Shown piece by piece: positions 47,839 to 56,656 of a stretch of 64,000 bases of DNA. The position numbers and the translations under genes are program-made. Every line of letters begins with the position of its first letter. Positions within the stretch are counted from its first letter, which is position 1. The notes beneath the pieces are model-generated. The model saw only the letters and a program-made list of their open reading frames with translations. It did not search any database and had not been told where the DNA came from. Source of the stretch: a bacterium BRH_c32 (lineage in GTDB: Bacteria; Bacteroidota; Ignavibacteria; Ignavibacteriales; Melioribacteraceae); NCBI GenBank assembly GCA_001516025.1, contig LOEU01000021.1, forward strand, positions 1 to 64,000, given 5' to 3'.

Positions 47839-47990
47839 ATGAATAAAAGTGAAATTAAAAAGAAGTCATATACGCCGAATGCTGAGACTCAAAAACGATG
47901 AAAGATGTGAGAGATAATAAGAATCTTTCAAAACCTTTCCATAGTGTTAAAGAATTGCTAAAAGAATTAAATAATGAAAAAAGAAAATAA
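47839..47990 (+). pseudogene. Frameshifted antitoxin remnant
   Basis: The frame from ATG 47839 gives NKSEIKKKSYTPNAETQKR and meets TGA. Shifting the frame at about 47899 continues MKDVRDNKNLSKPFHSVKEL and ends LNNEKRK. Together this has the form of a small RelB/DinJ-like or Phd-like antitoxin, with HSVKELLKEL as the usual C-terminal toxin-binding helix. One single-base frameshift breaks it, and no toxin gene follows. Confidence 0.5.
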
Positions 47991-48004
47991 ATAGATAGAG
48001 TATC

Positions 48005-48673
48005 TCACTCGGCTATTTTTTTTAGCATTGCATAATCTTTTACAAATACGGTTTTTCCCTTTGTAACAATCACTCCACTCTCTTTTAATTTTTTGAATGC
48101 TCGTGATATTGTCTCCGTAATTGTACCCAGATACGCCGCTAAAGTAGGATTCGATAATGCAAGCTTTACAAATGGTTCGGGTAATGATTGACTTCCGTTT
48201 CTTTCAATCTCCCTTATCAAATAATCCGCCAGCCGGTTCATTACCTCTTTTAATGACAGGGATTCAGCTTTTATACTAATCGATTTTAGACGCCTTGCAA
48301 ATCCCGACATTATTTTAAAATTAATAGCCGGATTTTTTTCCAGTAGTTGCATAAACTCATTCTTCGGAATGAATAATAATGTAGTATCTTCCATACATTG
48401 AACGCTTGCCGGGCAGTCACCACCCGTGAACAGGGGAACATCCCCAAATAGATGCGGCTTCCTCAATATATGCAATATATATTCTTTCCCATGAGGGGAG
48501 AGCTTAAATATTTTTACAAGTCCTTTTACAACTATAAATATTCCTTTAAATTCATCTCCTTCATGAAAAACATATTGATTTTTTTCATAATTAACTAATC
48601 TGCTGAAGGATGTTATCTCTCTTAGTTCTTCAACTGATAGCTCCGAAAATAATGGTATCTCAGATAGAATCAT
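48005..48673 (-). CDS. Crp/Fnr-family transcriptional regulator
   Basis: The 222-residue protein has an N-terminal cyclic-nucleotide-binding-like beta-barrel (about 1-120; GDEFKGIFIVVKGLVKIF, HLFGDVPLF), a dimer helix (about 120-145) and a winged helix (about 150-222) with recognition region LAAYLGTITETISRAFKKLKESG. The Fnr iron-sulfur cysteine set is absent from the N terminus, so it is more like the DNR/HcpR type that senses NO or haem status. It is divergent from the cbb3 oxidase operon with 257 bp between. Its probable operator, ATGACTTAAGTCAT, is in that interval and again upstream of 62329. The gene itself may be autoregulated. Confidence 0.88.
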   Translation of the reverse strand: MILSEIPLFSELSVEELREITSFSRLVNYEKNQYVFHEGDEFKGIFIVVKGLVKIFKLSPHGKEYILHILRKPHLFGDVPLFTGGDCPASVQCMEDTTLLFIPKNEFMQLLEKNPAINFKIMSGFARRLKSISIKAESLSLKEVMNRLADYLIREIERNGSQSLPEPFVKLALSNPTLAAYLGTITETISRAFKKLKESGVIVTKGKTVFVKDYAMLKKIAE

Positions 48674-48843
48674 GAATTAAATTAACCTACTCTCTTTTAA
48701 TTTTTGACCATACCCAAAATAAACAATATAATTGTCTTATTCACCGAAAGATTTTGAAGATAGAAACATTAAATTGCTGCTTTCCCCGCATTACAAGTAT
48801 CCGGGAGAAATCCTACTCTCTATCATATCAATAAAAACATTTT

Positions 48844-48859
48844 AATGACTTAAGTCATT
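48844..48859. promoter_or_regulatory. Putative Crp/Fnr operator upstream of the cbb3 operon
   Basis: A perfect 16-bp palindrome (AATGACTTAAGTCATT) has core TGAC-N4-GTCA, the half-site pattern of Fnr/HcpR-type regulators. A possible -10 (TATCTT) starts 29.5 bp after its centre, so the site would be centred near -41.5, the usual class II activator position. The same 14-bp core recurs at 62248-62261 with the same spacing. Confidence 0.65.
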
Positions 48860-48930
48860 TTTATAATAAATAATACATAATATCTTATTCACAACAAAAT
48901 AATATTAATTTGAATCCTTGAAAGTATTGT

Positions 48931-50334
48931 ATGGCGATAGTTGCACAGAAAAGCAAAATAGATGAGATCATTGATGAAGATCAAAAATTAACGAGATTAA
49001 TATATTCTTATATCTATTCTTCGACTGCATGGCTAATCTTTGGTACTCTTATCGGATTGTTCCTTGCATTGCGCTTTGCCTATCCCGATCTATGGGTAGT
49101 CTCTGTGCTTTCCTTCGGGAGATTAAGACCGATTCATACAAATGTAGTCTTTTGGGGCTGGGCTTCGCTCTCAATGATAGGATTGTCCCTCTATGTAGTC
49201 CCTCGAACTAGTCAGAGAAGATTATTCAGCCTTGCATTAAGCAGGCAAGCTCTTTACGTAATAAATGTATCGGTTGCCTTGGGAGTTATCTGTTTATCCT
49301 TTGGAATTAATAACGGAGGACAGGAATACCGAGAATTTATCTGGCCCGTTATGCTTCTTTTCGCCTTAGGTATCGCTTCTAATCTATTTAACCTCTATAA
49401 AACTGTCGCTGATAGGAATACCGAGGAAATATATATATCAAATTGGTATATACTCGCTGCGTATATCTGGACTATCGTAGTCGTCGTAATTGCATACATA
49501 CCATTCTATCAATACAGCTTGGGTGAAACAATAATTCAAGGTTATTATATGCACATGGGAGTGGGTATGTGGTTTACTCCTATGGTTTTAGGGCTTACTT
49601 ACTATTTTCTCCCCAAACTCCTTAATAAACCGATCTATTCATATTCGCTCGGAGTTCTCGCATTTTGGACTCAAATGGTATTTTATTCCTTAATTGGTGC
49701 GCACCATTTCGTCTTTAGTCCCATCCCTTGGTCGCTTCAAACTGTTGCAATTGTTTTTAGTTTCGGAATGTTCGTAACTCTATTTGCCGGTACAGCAAAC
49801 TTTTTATTAACCATGAAGGGGAGTTTCAGAACAATAGGCAAAAGTTATTCTCTCCCTTTTTTTCTCGTTGGTGTCATTTTCTATTTCCTCGCTTCGGGTC
49901 AAGGTTCTTTAGAAGCATTGAGGTCGTTAAATGATATCTGGCATTTTACTAATTATGTGGTAGCTCATTCACACCTTACAATGTATGGATTTGTATGCTT
50001 CCTTATTTGGGGCGGGATTTATGCACTGCTTCCTCGGTTGACTGGCAATGAACCATCTCACCTACTTGTAGGAATCCATTTCTGGTTCGCTTTGATCGGC
50101 TTATTGGTTTATAGCTTTGCCCTCATGATTGGCGGCACTATGCAAGGACAATCATGGATATCACAGGCGCCATTTATTAAATCTGTCGAATTAATGATCC
50201 CCTTCCTTTTATGGCGAATTATAGGCGGAACTTTCATGTTCCTTTCTCATTTAATATTCGCATATAATGTTTATATAATGAAGCCTGCTCCTATTATGAT
50301 CCAAAATCAAAATCAGATAGGAGATACGATATGA
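48931..50334 (+). CDS. ccoN: cbb3-type cytochrome c oxidase subunit I
   Basis: The 467-residue protein has about 12 membrane helices. The haem-copper site is complete: low-spin ligands H69 (RPIHTNVVFWGW) and H348, high-spin haem ligand H346 (VVAHSHLTMYGF), CuB ligands H208 (YYMHMGVG), H258 and H259 (GAHHF), and Y252 in the position of the cross-linked tyrosine of cbb3 oxidases. It reduces O2 to water in the cytoplasmic membrane, usually with high affinity under microoxic conditions. The tyrosine and the cytochrome c partner argue for a cbb3 oxidase rather than NO reductase. It overlaps the next gene by 4 bp and probably is activated by the adjacent Crp/Fnr protein. Confidence 0.92.
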   Translation: MAIVAQKSKIDEIIDEDQKLTRLIYSYIYSSTAWLIFGTLIGLFLALRFAYPDLWVVSVLSFGRLRPIHTNVVFWGWASLSMIGLSLYVVPRTSQRRLFSLALSRQALYVINVSVALGVICLSFGINNGGQEYREFIWPVMLLFALGIASNLFNLYKTVADRNTEEIYISNWYILAAYIWTIVVVVIAYIPFYQYSLGETIIQGYYMHMGVGMWFTPMVLGLTYYFLPKLLNKPIYSYSLGVLAFWTQMVFYSLIGAHHFVFSPIPWSLQTVAIVFSFGMFVTLFAGTANFLLTMKGSFRTIGKSYSLPFFLVGVIFYFLASGQGSLEALRSLNDIWHFTNYVVAHSHLTMYGFVCFLIWGGIYALLPRLTGNEPSHLLVGIHFWFALIGLLVYSFALMIGGTMQGQSWISQAPFIKSVELMIPFLLWRIIGGTFMFLSHLIFAYNVYIMKPAPIMIQNQNQIGDTI

Positions 50335-51302
50335 AATTTAATTTCCACAAAAATCATCAGTTACTTTTTGGGTTTGTTTTCTATGGGTTTGTTGCACTCT
50401 CGATTATAATAGCAATTATTCCCGCAATCAATCTGAATGATATTCCGCCTATCGAAGGTTCAAGACCGATGAATACAAATGAATTGAATGGATTAAATGT
50501 TTATGTCTCCGAAGGTTGTCTATATTGCCATACACAGCAAGTCAGACCACTGGCGAGTGATCAAGTATTTGGACGACCATCAGCACCCGGAGATTATGCC
50601 TATCTAAAACCTTTAGACGATTTGAGGATGACGCCTGCCGTACTCGGAAGCGAAAGAACAGGTCCTGACCTAAGTAACATAGGGAATAGACAGCCAAGCG
50701 AAACTTGGCACTATATCCATCTATATAATCCGCGTGCAGTGGTAAAATCTTCTATTATGCAAGCATATCCATGGCTCTTTGAAATAAAAGATGATATTGA
50801 TCCCGATGATTATGTTGTTTCCCTTCCTCCTGATGTAGCTCCACGTAATGGTGTAGTTGTTGCTAAGCAGGATGCTAAAGATCTTGTAGCATATTTATTA
50901 TACCTAAGGCAAACACCTATAAAAGCAGGTAATTCGGTTGCTTCAAGAGGGAAGGGAACAGTTCCAAAAGAGTTTAATCAAGGTGAAAAATTATACAATT
51001 CGTCATGCGCAAGCTGCCATCAGCAAAAGGGTGAAGGTATCCCCGGAGCTTTCCCTCCTTTAGTAAATTCTTCAGTGGTAAATTCCGATAATGCCGATGA
51101 GCATATTAAAATTGTCCTTTTTGGATTGAAAGGAAAAGTAATCAACGGTGTTCAATACGCCTCCGAAATGCCTCCACTCGGCGGAAATCTTTCAGATACT
51201 GAAATTTCTCAAATAATTAATTATGAGAGAACGAGTTGGGGCAATAAGGGGAAAACAATTTCACCGGACGATGTTAAACGAATTAGAGAGGCAGGTAAAT
51301 AA
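50331..51302 (+). CDS. ccoO: Fused CcoO/CcoP-like dihaem cytochrome c subunit
   Basis: The 323-residue protein has an N-terminal membrane anchor (about 12-32) and a CcoO domain with haem motif CLYCH (C63, C66, H67) in EGCLYCHTQQVRPL plus CcoO features GPDLSNIGNR and DLVAYLLYL. A linker follows, then a second cytochrome c domain with CASCH (C226, C229, H230) and likely Met ligand in EMPPLGG. Classical cbb3 oxidases have separate CcoO and CcoP; here one cytochrome domain of CcoP type is fused to CcoO, and no independent ccoP is in the operon. It passes electrons from a cytochrome c donor to CcoN. Confidence 0.9.
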   Translation: MKFNFHKNHQLLFGFVFYGFVALSIIIAIIPAINLNDIPPIEGSRPMNTNELNGLNVYVSEGCLYCHTQQVRPLASDQVFGRPSAPGDYAYLKPLDDLRMTPAVLGSERTGPDLSNIGNRQPSETWHYIHLYNPRAVVKSSIMQAYPWLFEIKDDIDPDDYVVSLPPDVAPRNGVVVAKQDAKDLVAYLLYLRQTPIKAGNSVASRGKGTVPKEFNQGEKLYNSSCASCHQQKGEGIPGAFPPLVNSSVVNSDNADEHIKIVLFGLKGKVINGVQYASEMPPLGGNLSDTEISQIINYERTSWGNKGKTISPDDVKRIREAGK

Positions 51303-51336
51303 TGCCTTGTTTCGGAATTATTGGAGAAGCTCTTAT

Positions 51337-51561
51337 ATGATGCTCTTCGCAATTACGATAAATATTATTGCTCAATTTTGCTCTCCTATTGTTATTGATG
51401 AAACGTTAAATAAAGCGGGGAGCGATTTTAGTTATTATTTCACTTATGGAATTACATTTTTAATTGTTGCTATCGTTTCTTTTTTAACAATTAAATATCT
51501 ACTGCACCCTGATGAAATATCTCCTGATCATATTAAGCGAAGGATACTTTCAGATGATTAG
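51337..51561 (+). CDS. Small membrane protein of the cbb3 operon
   Basis: I chose ATG 51337, which has GGAG about 10 bp upstream and gives 74 residues; earlier in-frame starts (51223, 51271) would overlap ccoO without adding a conserved region. Two hydrophobic helices (about 1-20 and 33-53) are followed by a conserved-looking tail, LLHPDEISPDHIKRRIL. The size and position fit a CcoQ-like accessory subunit, though the sequence is not a classical CcoQ. Confidence 0.65.
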   Translation: MMLFAITINIIAQFCSPIVIDETLNKAGSDFSYYFTYGITFLIVAIVSFLTIKYLLHPDEISPDHIKRRILSDD

Positions 51562-51588
51562 TATAATTATAAATTACTAGAAATGATT

Positions 51589-52044
51589 ATGGACCAAAAA
51601 GATCATAGCAAAATTGAAGTTTATTTGGATGATGGAGATGAACCAATAGTAGTCTATAATCCTCCTGCCCAAATGGTATTAGACACTACCACTCTAGACG
51701 ATGGCGAACACTTATTAAAATTTATCGCATCTGACGAGAGCAATAAAAAATCGATAAAAAAAATCAAGTTCGTTGTTAGAAATGGACCCGGTATTTCAGT
51801 GGATGGATTAAAAGAAAATGAAGTGGTAGAAGGGAATCTTCAATTATTACTTAATGCTTATGGTGGTGCTTATCTTGAAAGATGGGAACCGCATAGAGCC
51901 GAAACACCTGCACCAATACCTACCTGGACCTGGATAATTTTTATAATTATTGTGGCTTGGAGTATATTTTATTTCGTTGACCAATGGAATCCTTCCGAAA
52001 AATATGAGAATACTCCAACTTATCAGAATAATTCTTCTAAATAA
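51589..52044 (+). CDS. Membrane-anchored Ig-like protein of the cbb3 operon
   Basis: From ATG 51589 (51583 is also possible) the protein has about 151 residues. The N-terminal 90 residues form an Ig-like beta-domain (VYLDDGDEPIVVYNPPAQ, TLDDGEHLLKFIASDESN). Then comes GAYLERWEPHRAETPAPIPTWTW and a single membrane helix (about 112-130). Comparable PxPxW-anchored proteins accompany compact cbb3 oxidases in related phyla, but the role is unknown. It is the last gene of the oxidase operon. Confidence 0.6.
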   Translation: MDQKDHSKIEVYLDDGDEPIVVYNPPAQMVLDTTTLDDGEHLLKFIASDESNKKSIKKIKFVVRNGPGISVDGLKENEVVEGNLQLLLNAYGGAYLERWEPHRAETPAPIPTWTWIIFIIIVAWSIFYFVDQWNPSEKYENTPTYQNNSSK

Positions 52045-52096
52045 GATAATTAATTGAACTATTTTTTATTCGTTAAAAAAATAATATAGAAATCTC

Positions 52097-52125
52097 TTGA
52101 CAAAATAATTTCATTATCATATATT
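52097..52125 (+). promoter_or_regulatory. Promoter of the tetR/efflux operon
   Basis: TTGACA at 52097-52102 and TATATT at 52120-52125 are separated by 17 bp, a consensus sigma-70-type arrangement. The -10 region extended to TATATTTG also fits the TAnnTTTG motif of Bacteroidota promoters. The operator starts two bases after the -10. Confidence 0.65.
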
Positions 52126-52126
52126 T

Positions 52127-52146
52127 GTTAGTGAATGATAACTAAC
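52127..52146. promoter_or_regulatory. Putative TetR operator 1
   Basis: GTTAGTGAATGATAACTAAC is an inverted repeat with half-sites GTTAGT/ACTAAC. It covers the presumed transcription start of the first tetR gene and matches operator 2 at 17 of 20 positions. Confidence 0.65.
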
Positions 52147-52165
52147 ATATAGCAGGCAGTAAAAA

Positions 52166-52753
52166 ATGGCACGTTTAAGTACTGAAGAAAGACAGATATT
52201 AATAATTGACGAAGCGATAAAAATAATCCATGAATTGGGTTATCAAGCTTTTTCTATTCGTGAGCTTTCTAAAAGAGTCGGAATAAGCGAACCTGCAATT
52301 TATAGGCATTTTCTTAATAAAGAAGATATTATCCTTGGAATTCTGGGCAGATTTAATGATTTTGATCAAAGTCTATTCGAAGAAGTGAAAAAATATAAAA
52401 ATCCGATCGACCAAATACAAAGTTTTATCCAATACCATTTTGATTTCCTTGAGAAGAATCCCGGTATGACTTCTATCGTATTTGCAGAGGAGATATTCAA
52501 TCAAAGCGATCTACTACGAGATAAATTAATGTCAATTATAGAAAAAAGAAAAAACTTAATAAAATCTATTCTTGACGAAGCTCGCCGGAACAAAAAAGTT
52601 GTCTCTGTTGACTCGAAAGAATTAGTTACTATAATCTTAGGGTTTATTAGATTGGTTATTCTTGAATGGAGGATGTCCGATTTTGCTTTCTCGCTTTCTC
52701 AACGAGGTAAAAAAGTTGTCCATACAATTGAAGAACTATTAGTTATTAAATAA
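52166..52753 (+). CDS. TetR-family transcriptional regulator
   Basis: The 195-residue protein has the TetR helix-turn-helix at about 10-55 (AFSIRELSKRVGISEPAIYRHFLNKEDII). An all-helical ligand-binding and dimer domain follows. It lies 20 bp after an operator that overlaps its own promoter, so it most likely represses itself and the efflux operon until an inducer binds. Confidence 0.93.
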   Translation: MARLSTEERQILIIDEAIKIIHELGYQAFSIRELSKRVGISEPAIYRHFLNKEDIILGILGRFNDFDQSLFEEVKKYKNPIDQIQSFIQYHFDFLEKNPGMTSIVFAEEIFNQSDLLRDKLMSIIEKRKNLIKSILDEARRNKKVVSVDSKELVTIILGFIRLVILEWRMSDFAFSLSQRGKKVVHTIEELLVIK

Positions 52754-52771
52754 TATTTTTTTAGTAATAAA

Positions 52772-52791
52772 GTTAGTGAGTGTTACCTAAC
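52772..52791. promoter_or_regulatory. Putative TetR operator 2
   Basis: GTTAGTGAGTGTTACCTAAC lies 20 bp before the second tetR gene and has the same half-sites (GTTAG/CTAAC) as operator 1. This implies a second regulated start inside the cluster. Confidence 0.6.
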
Positions 52792-52810
52792 TAATTAAAG
52801 TAAGAGGACA

Positions 52811-53419
52811 ATGAATATTCAAGAATATAAAATATTGATAAACAATTATACAAGAGATAAGATGATGATTGAAGGATATAAAAAAATTACCCTTGAAGAG
52901 ATCGCATCGAATCTCTCTATCAGTAAAAAGAGTATCTATAGGGTCTTCCCTTCTAAAAAAGAACTTGCAGGTTCAATATTTATAAATGAATTAACGAACG
53001 CTTATAACGGTATCATTCTTCTAATGCAGGAAAAAAGCTCAATGATAGAGAAAGTAGAAAAACTATCAGAGATGATTGGAAATTATATTCGCCTATTCAA
53101 TGAACAATCACTCAATAATTTAAAACGAGAGTATCCAGAGCTTTGGAAAGAAATTATTCTTTTTAGAAAAGAACGTGTATTACCATTGATCAATAATTTA
53201 TTAAATCATTCGAAAAAGCATGACATAATTATTGATTACTCAAATGAACTAATAATAAAATTATTTAGCTCTGCATTAACAATATCTACAGAAAGAAGTT
53301 ATTTAATGCAGAACAGTTATGATTATAAATCAGTTTTTAATTCAATTTTCGAAATTCTCTTAAATGGAATATTTACAAAAAAAGGCAAAAAACTATTAGC
53401 AATAAATAAAAGGATGTAA
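52811..53419 (+). CDS. Second TetR-family transcriptional regulator
   Basis: The 202-residue protein has a helix-turn-helix at about 20-55 (ITLEEIASNLSISKKSIYRVFPSKKELA) and a distinct ligand domain. It directly precedes the membrane fusion protein gene (1 bp between stop and start), so it is part of the efflux operon. Two adjacent TetR proteins could sense different ligands, or one may regulate the other. Confidence 0.93.
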   Translation: MNIQEYKILINNYTRDKMMIEGYKKITLEEIASNLSISKKSIYRVFPSKKELAGSIFINELTNAYNGIILLMQEKSSMIEKVEKLSEMIGNYIRLFNEQSLNNLKREYPELWKEIILFRKERVLPLINNLLNHSKKHDIIIDYSNELIIKLFSSALTISTERSYLMQNSYDYKSVFNSIFEILLNGIFTKKGKKLLAINKRM

Positions 53420-53420
53420 A

Positions 53421-54386
53421 ATGAAAACAACTAAAATAATCAGTGCACTTATTCTACTTCTATCTATCTCTGCTTGCGGCGGGAATGAAGATGCTTCGCA
53501 AATTGAAGCTACCGGCACTATTGAATCAACAAATGTTACAATCAGTTCAAAAAATGTCGGCGAAATTAAATCAATCATTGCCGATGAAGGAACGAAAGTA
53601 AATGCCGGGGATACAATACTTGTTATTGATCATGAAGCTTTAGGTTTCCAACTTCTCCAAGCAGAAGCATCAGAAAAGATTGCCGAAGCGCAGCTTAATC
53701 TAATGCTAAAAGGTGCTCGCTCAGAAGATATCAATCAGGCTGAAGAGATGATGAAACAAAGCGAGACAAATTATAAATTAGCAAAAAATGATTTCGATAG
53801 ATATTCAAAACTATGGGAGAGTAAATCGATAACTCAAAAGCAATATGAAGATATTACTGCTCGTTATCAGATTGCGCTTGCACAATATTCTGCTTCAAAA
53901 GAGAATTTTCAAAAAGTAAAGAAAATCTTCAGACCCGAAGAGATTGAACAAGCAAGAGGGAATGCTCAAAAGGCAAAAGCCTCCGTAGGTCTGCTCAAAA
54001 AGAATATAAGCGATAGCTATATAATTGCTCCTTTAGATGGTTTCGTAGTTAAAAAATTTGTTGAGGTAGGAGAAACTGTATCTCCGATGTCCTCGCTTGT
54101 AAAAGTATCTAACTTATCAAGTGTTAATCTGATAATTTATATCTCCGAACTCGAATTGGGCAAAGTAAAGCTTGGTCAAAAAGCAGAGATTACTATAGAT
54201 ACTTACCCCGATAAAAAATATCATGGCGTGGTAACATATATCTCACCCGAGGCTGAATTTACTCCTAAAAATATTCAAACAAAAGATGAACGTACTAAAT
54301 TGGTTTTTGCCGTTAAAATTGAAATACCTAATAAAGATTTTGAACTTAAACCGGGTATGCCTGCTGACGCAATAATTTTATTATAA
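53421..54386 (+). CDS. HlyD-family membrane fusion lipoprotein (YbhG-like)
   Basis: The 321-residue protein has a lipobox ending SISACGG with lipidated C19. A first lipoyl half follows (GTIESTNVTISSKNVGEIKSII ... VIDHEAL), then a long coiled coil (about 75-185), a second lipoyl half (IIAPLDGFVVKKFVEVGETV) and a beta-barrel domain. It should bridge the inner-membrane ABC exporter encoded downstream to the TolC-like outer channel. Confidence 0.9.
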   Translation: MKTTKIISALILLLSISACGGNEDASQIEATGTIESTNVTISSKNVGEIKSIIADEGTKVNAGDTILVIDHEALGFQLLQAEASEKIAEAQLNLMLKGARSEDINQAEEMMKQSETNYKLAKNDFDRYSKLWESKSITQKQYEDITARYQIALAQYSASKENFQKVKKIFRPEEIEQARGNAQKAKASVGLLKKNISDSYIIAPLDGFVVKKFVEVGETVSPMSSLVKVSNLSSVNLIIYISELELGKVKLGQKAEITIDTYPDKKYHGVVTYISPEAEFTPKNIQTKDERTKLVFAVKIEIPNKDFELKPGMPADAIILL

Positions 54387-54398
54387 ACTAACGAGTCA

Positions 54399-55310
54399 AT
54401 GATGGATGCAGTAATAAAAATAAATAATCTTAAAAAAAGCTACAATTCGGTTTTGGCTGTGGATGATATTAGCTATTACGTAAATCGTGGCGAAATGTTT
54501 GGATTAGTCGGTCCCGATGGAGCCGGAAAAACTACTACAATCAGAATGTTAGTCGGTTTAATTAATCCCGATAGCGGTTCCGCAGAAGTTTTAGGGCACG
54601 ACCTCCAATCTCAAAAGAATTTAATAAAAGATGAAATCGGTTACCTTTCTCAAAAATTTTCACTCTATGGCGATCTTACGATAGATGAAAACATTGAATT
54701 TTTTGCGGATATTCATGGAGTAAAACACTTTGAAGAAAGAAGAAATGAATTGCTCGAGTTTACCAGACTTACACCATTTAGAGATCGACTTGCCGATAAA
54801 CTTTCCGGTGGTATGAAGCAGAAACTTGCACTCGCTTGCACTCTGATTCATAAACCAAAAATTATTTTTCTTGATGAACCGACAACCGGTGTTGATCCTG
54901 TTTCGAGAAGAGATTTCTGGAAGATACTTTCAAATCTATTGAAAGAAGGTATTACTATTTTTATGTCAACGCCTTATCTCGATGAAGCAGAAAGATGCAA
55001 TAGAGTTGCCTTAATGGATAAAGGTAAAATAATTAGCTGCGATACTCCGAAGAACGTTAAAGATTCTATTCACATGCAGGTACTGGAAATTGTTTGTAAT
55101 CCCGTTAGAAAAGCATATAACCTGATAAGATCCAATACCGATTATGAAGTCCAGATGTATGGCGATAGATTAAATATTGCATTAACCGATTATGAAAATG
55201 ATTATGAAGTGATTAAAAAATTATTTGAAGAAAACTCAATTGAAGAGATAGATAAACGAACCATTACTCCTTCATTAGAAAATGTCTTTATCCATTATAT
55301 GAGTAAATAA
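54399..55310 (+). CDS. ABC exporter ATP-binding protein 1 (YbhF N-half-like)
   Basis: The 303-residue ATPase has Walker A GPDGAGKTT, signature LSGGMKQKLALA, Walker B KIIFLDEPTTGVDP and a degenerate switch region (MSTPYLDEAE, with proline in place of histidine). The GPDGAGKTT form and PYLDEAE are typical of the N-terminal half of YbhF-type ATPases. A C-terminal regulatory domain of about 90 residues follows. It pairs with ATPase 2. Confidence 0.9.
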   Translation: MMDAVIKINNLKKSYNSVLAVDDISYYVNRGEMFGLVGPDGAGKTTTIRMLVGLINPDSGSAEVLGHDLQSQKNLIKDEIGYLSQKFSLYGDLTIDENIEFFADIHGVKHFEERRNELLEFTRLTPFRDRLADKLSGGMKQKLALACTLIHKPKIIFLDEPTTGVDPVSRRDFWKILSNLLKEGITIFMSTPYLDEAERCNRVALMDKGKIISCDTPKNVKDSIHMQVLEIVCNPVRKAYNLIRSNTDYEVQMYGDRLNIALTDYENDYEVIKKLFEENSIEEIDKRTITPSLENVFIHYMSK

Positions 55311-55342
55311 AGTTTAGTGAAAAATTTGAAAAGGAAACAAAG

Positions 55343-56656
55343 ATGAAAAAACTATTAATATTAATTCTTATCGCAAGTAGCATATTTGCTCAAGAAAAAG
55401 TCCTGACACTAAAAGAAAGTTTAGAAATAGGACTTCAAAACAGCAATGACCTTAAAGTATCGAGATCTAAATTAAATTATGCAGATTCTAAACTAAGCGA
55501 AATCAACAGCCAATTCTTACCAAATTTTAAATTATTTGGTAATTATACACGACTAAGCGATAACATTCCCGCTTTTGAAGTATCGATGCCATTTACTCCT
55601 AATCCGATTAGAATTTCCGAGCCGCTGTATAATAATTATACATTCAAATTCGGTTTTAACCAACCACTATTTACAGGATTCAAATTATCATCCTCCAGAA
55701 ACTTGGCGGAATTAAATCTAAATGCTTCTGAAGAGGATTATTCGAAAGAGAAAAATGAGGCTGCATTTAATATATATCTTGCTTATTGGAATTTCTATAA
55801 AGCAGATGAAATTAAAAAGGTAATTGAACAAACACTTCAACAAATGGAACTCCATTTAAAGGATACAAGAAGCTACTTTGATAACGGATTAATACCAAAA
55901 AACGATATGTTGAAGTTAGAAGTGCAATATTCTAATACGAAACTTATGCTTATAGATGCCGAGAATAATTCGGAACTTGCCAGAATCGCATTTAATAAAG
56001 CAATTGGTCTTAAACTGTATGAGAAAACTAAAATTTCAGCAAATGAGGAACCGTTATTCAACGAGAAATATCAGATATCAGATTTGTTAGATGAAGCATT
56101 AAAAAATAGGAAAGAATTAAAATCATTAGAATATCGAGTTGCAGCAAGCTCTCAAGGAGTAAGTGCGGCTAAATCAGCTTGGTATCCATCAATATTTTTA
56201 ACCGGCAATTATTATTACAGTAATCCTAACCCGAGATTCCAACCGGCAAAAGATGAATTTAATTCAAATTGGGATTTAGGCGTTACCTTAAGTTGGGATG
56301 TATGGAATTGGGGTTTAACTTCCTCTCAAGTATCTCAAGCCGAAGAAACTAAAATCCAACTTGAAACAAATCTTAGTATGATAAAAGATAATGTTCAAGT
56401 GGATGTTTATTCTAATTACTTGAACCTCCTTAAGATAGAAGAAAAAGTAAACGTGAATAACGAAGCATTAGCTCAAGCATTAGAAAACTATCGAATTACA
56501 TCCGAAAAATATAATACTCAATTGGCAACCAGTTCCGACTTAATAGATGCGGAAACCTTAAAACTCCAAGCCGAAACTAATCTGAAAACTGCTGAAGTCG
56601 ATTTTCGAATTGCAAGAGTAAAATTAGAAAAATCTTTAGGGAGAACAATTTATTAA
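55343..56656 (+). CDS. TolC-family outer-membrane efflux protein
   Basis: The 437-residue protein has a signal peptide (cleaved after SIFAQ, residue 17). It has the two-fold repeated TolC architecture of long helices with short strands: LTLKESLEIGLQNSNDLKVSRS early and DLLDEALKNRKELKSLEYRV at the second half start. FFNQPLF-like GFNQPLFTGF and GVTLSWDVWNWG strands are typical. It is the outer-membrane exit duct of this exporter, which is unusual in being encoded between the two ATPase genes. Confidence 0.92.
   Translation: MKKLLILILIASSIFAQEKVLTLKESLEIGLQNSNDLKVSRSKLNYADSKLSEINSQFLPNFKLFGNYTRLSDNIPAFEVSMPFTPNPIRISEPLYNNYTFKFGFNQPLFTGFKLSSSRNLAELNLNASEEDYSKEKNEAAFNIYLAYWNFYKADEIKKVIEQTLQQMELHLKDTRSYFDNGLIPKNDMLKLEVQYSNTKLMLIDAENNSELARIAFNKAIGLKLYEKTKISANEEPLFNEKYQISDLLDEALKNRKELKSLEYRVAASSQGVSAAKSAWYPSIFLTGNYYYSNPNPRFQPAKDEFNSNWDLGVTLSWDVWNWGLTSSQVSQAEETKIQLETNLSMIKDNVQVDVYSNYLNLLKIEEKVNVNNEALAQALENYRITSEKYNTQLATSSDLIDAETLKLQAETNLKTAEVDFRIARVKLEKSLGRTIY

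Noticed and set aside
48931-50334. Nitric oxide reductase NorB instead of cbb3 subunit I
   Set aside because: The tyrosine in the cbb3 position (Y252), the fused CcoO-type partner and CcoN-like spacing of histidines favour an oxidase.
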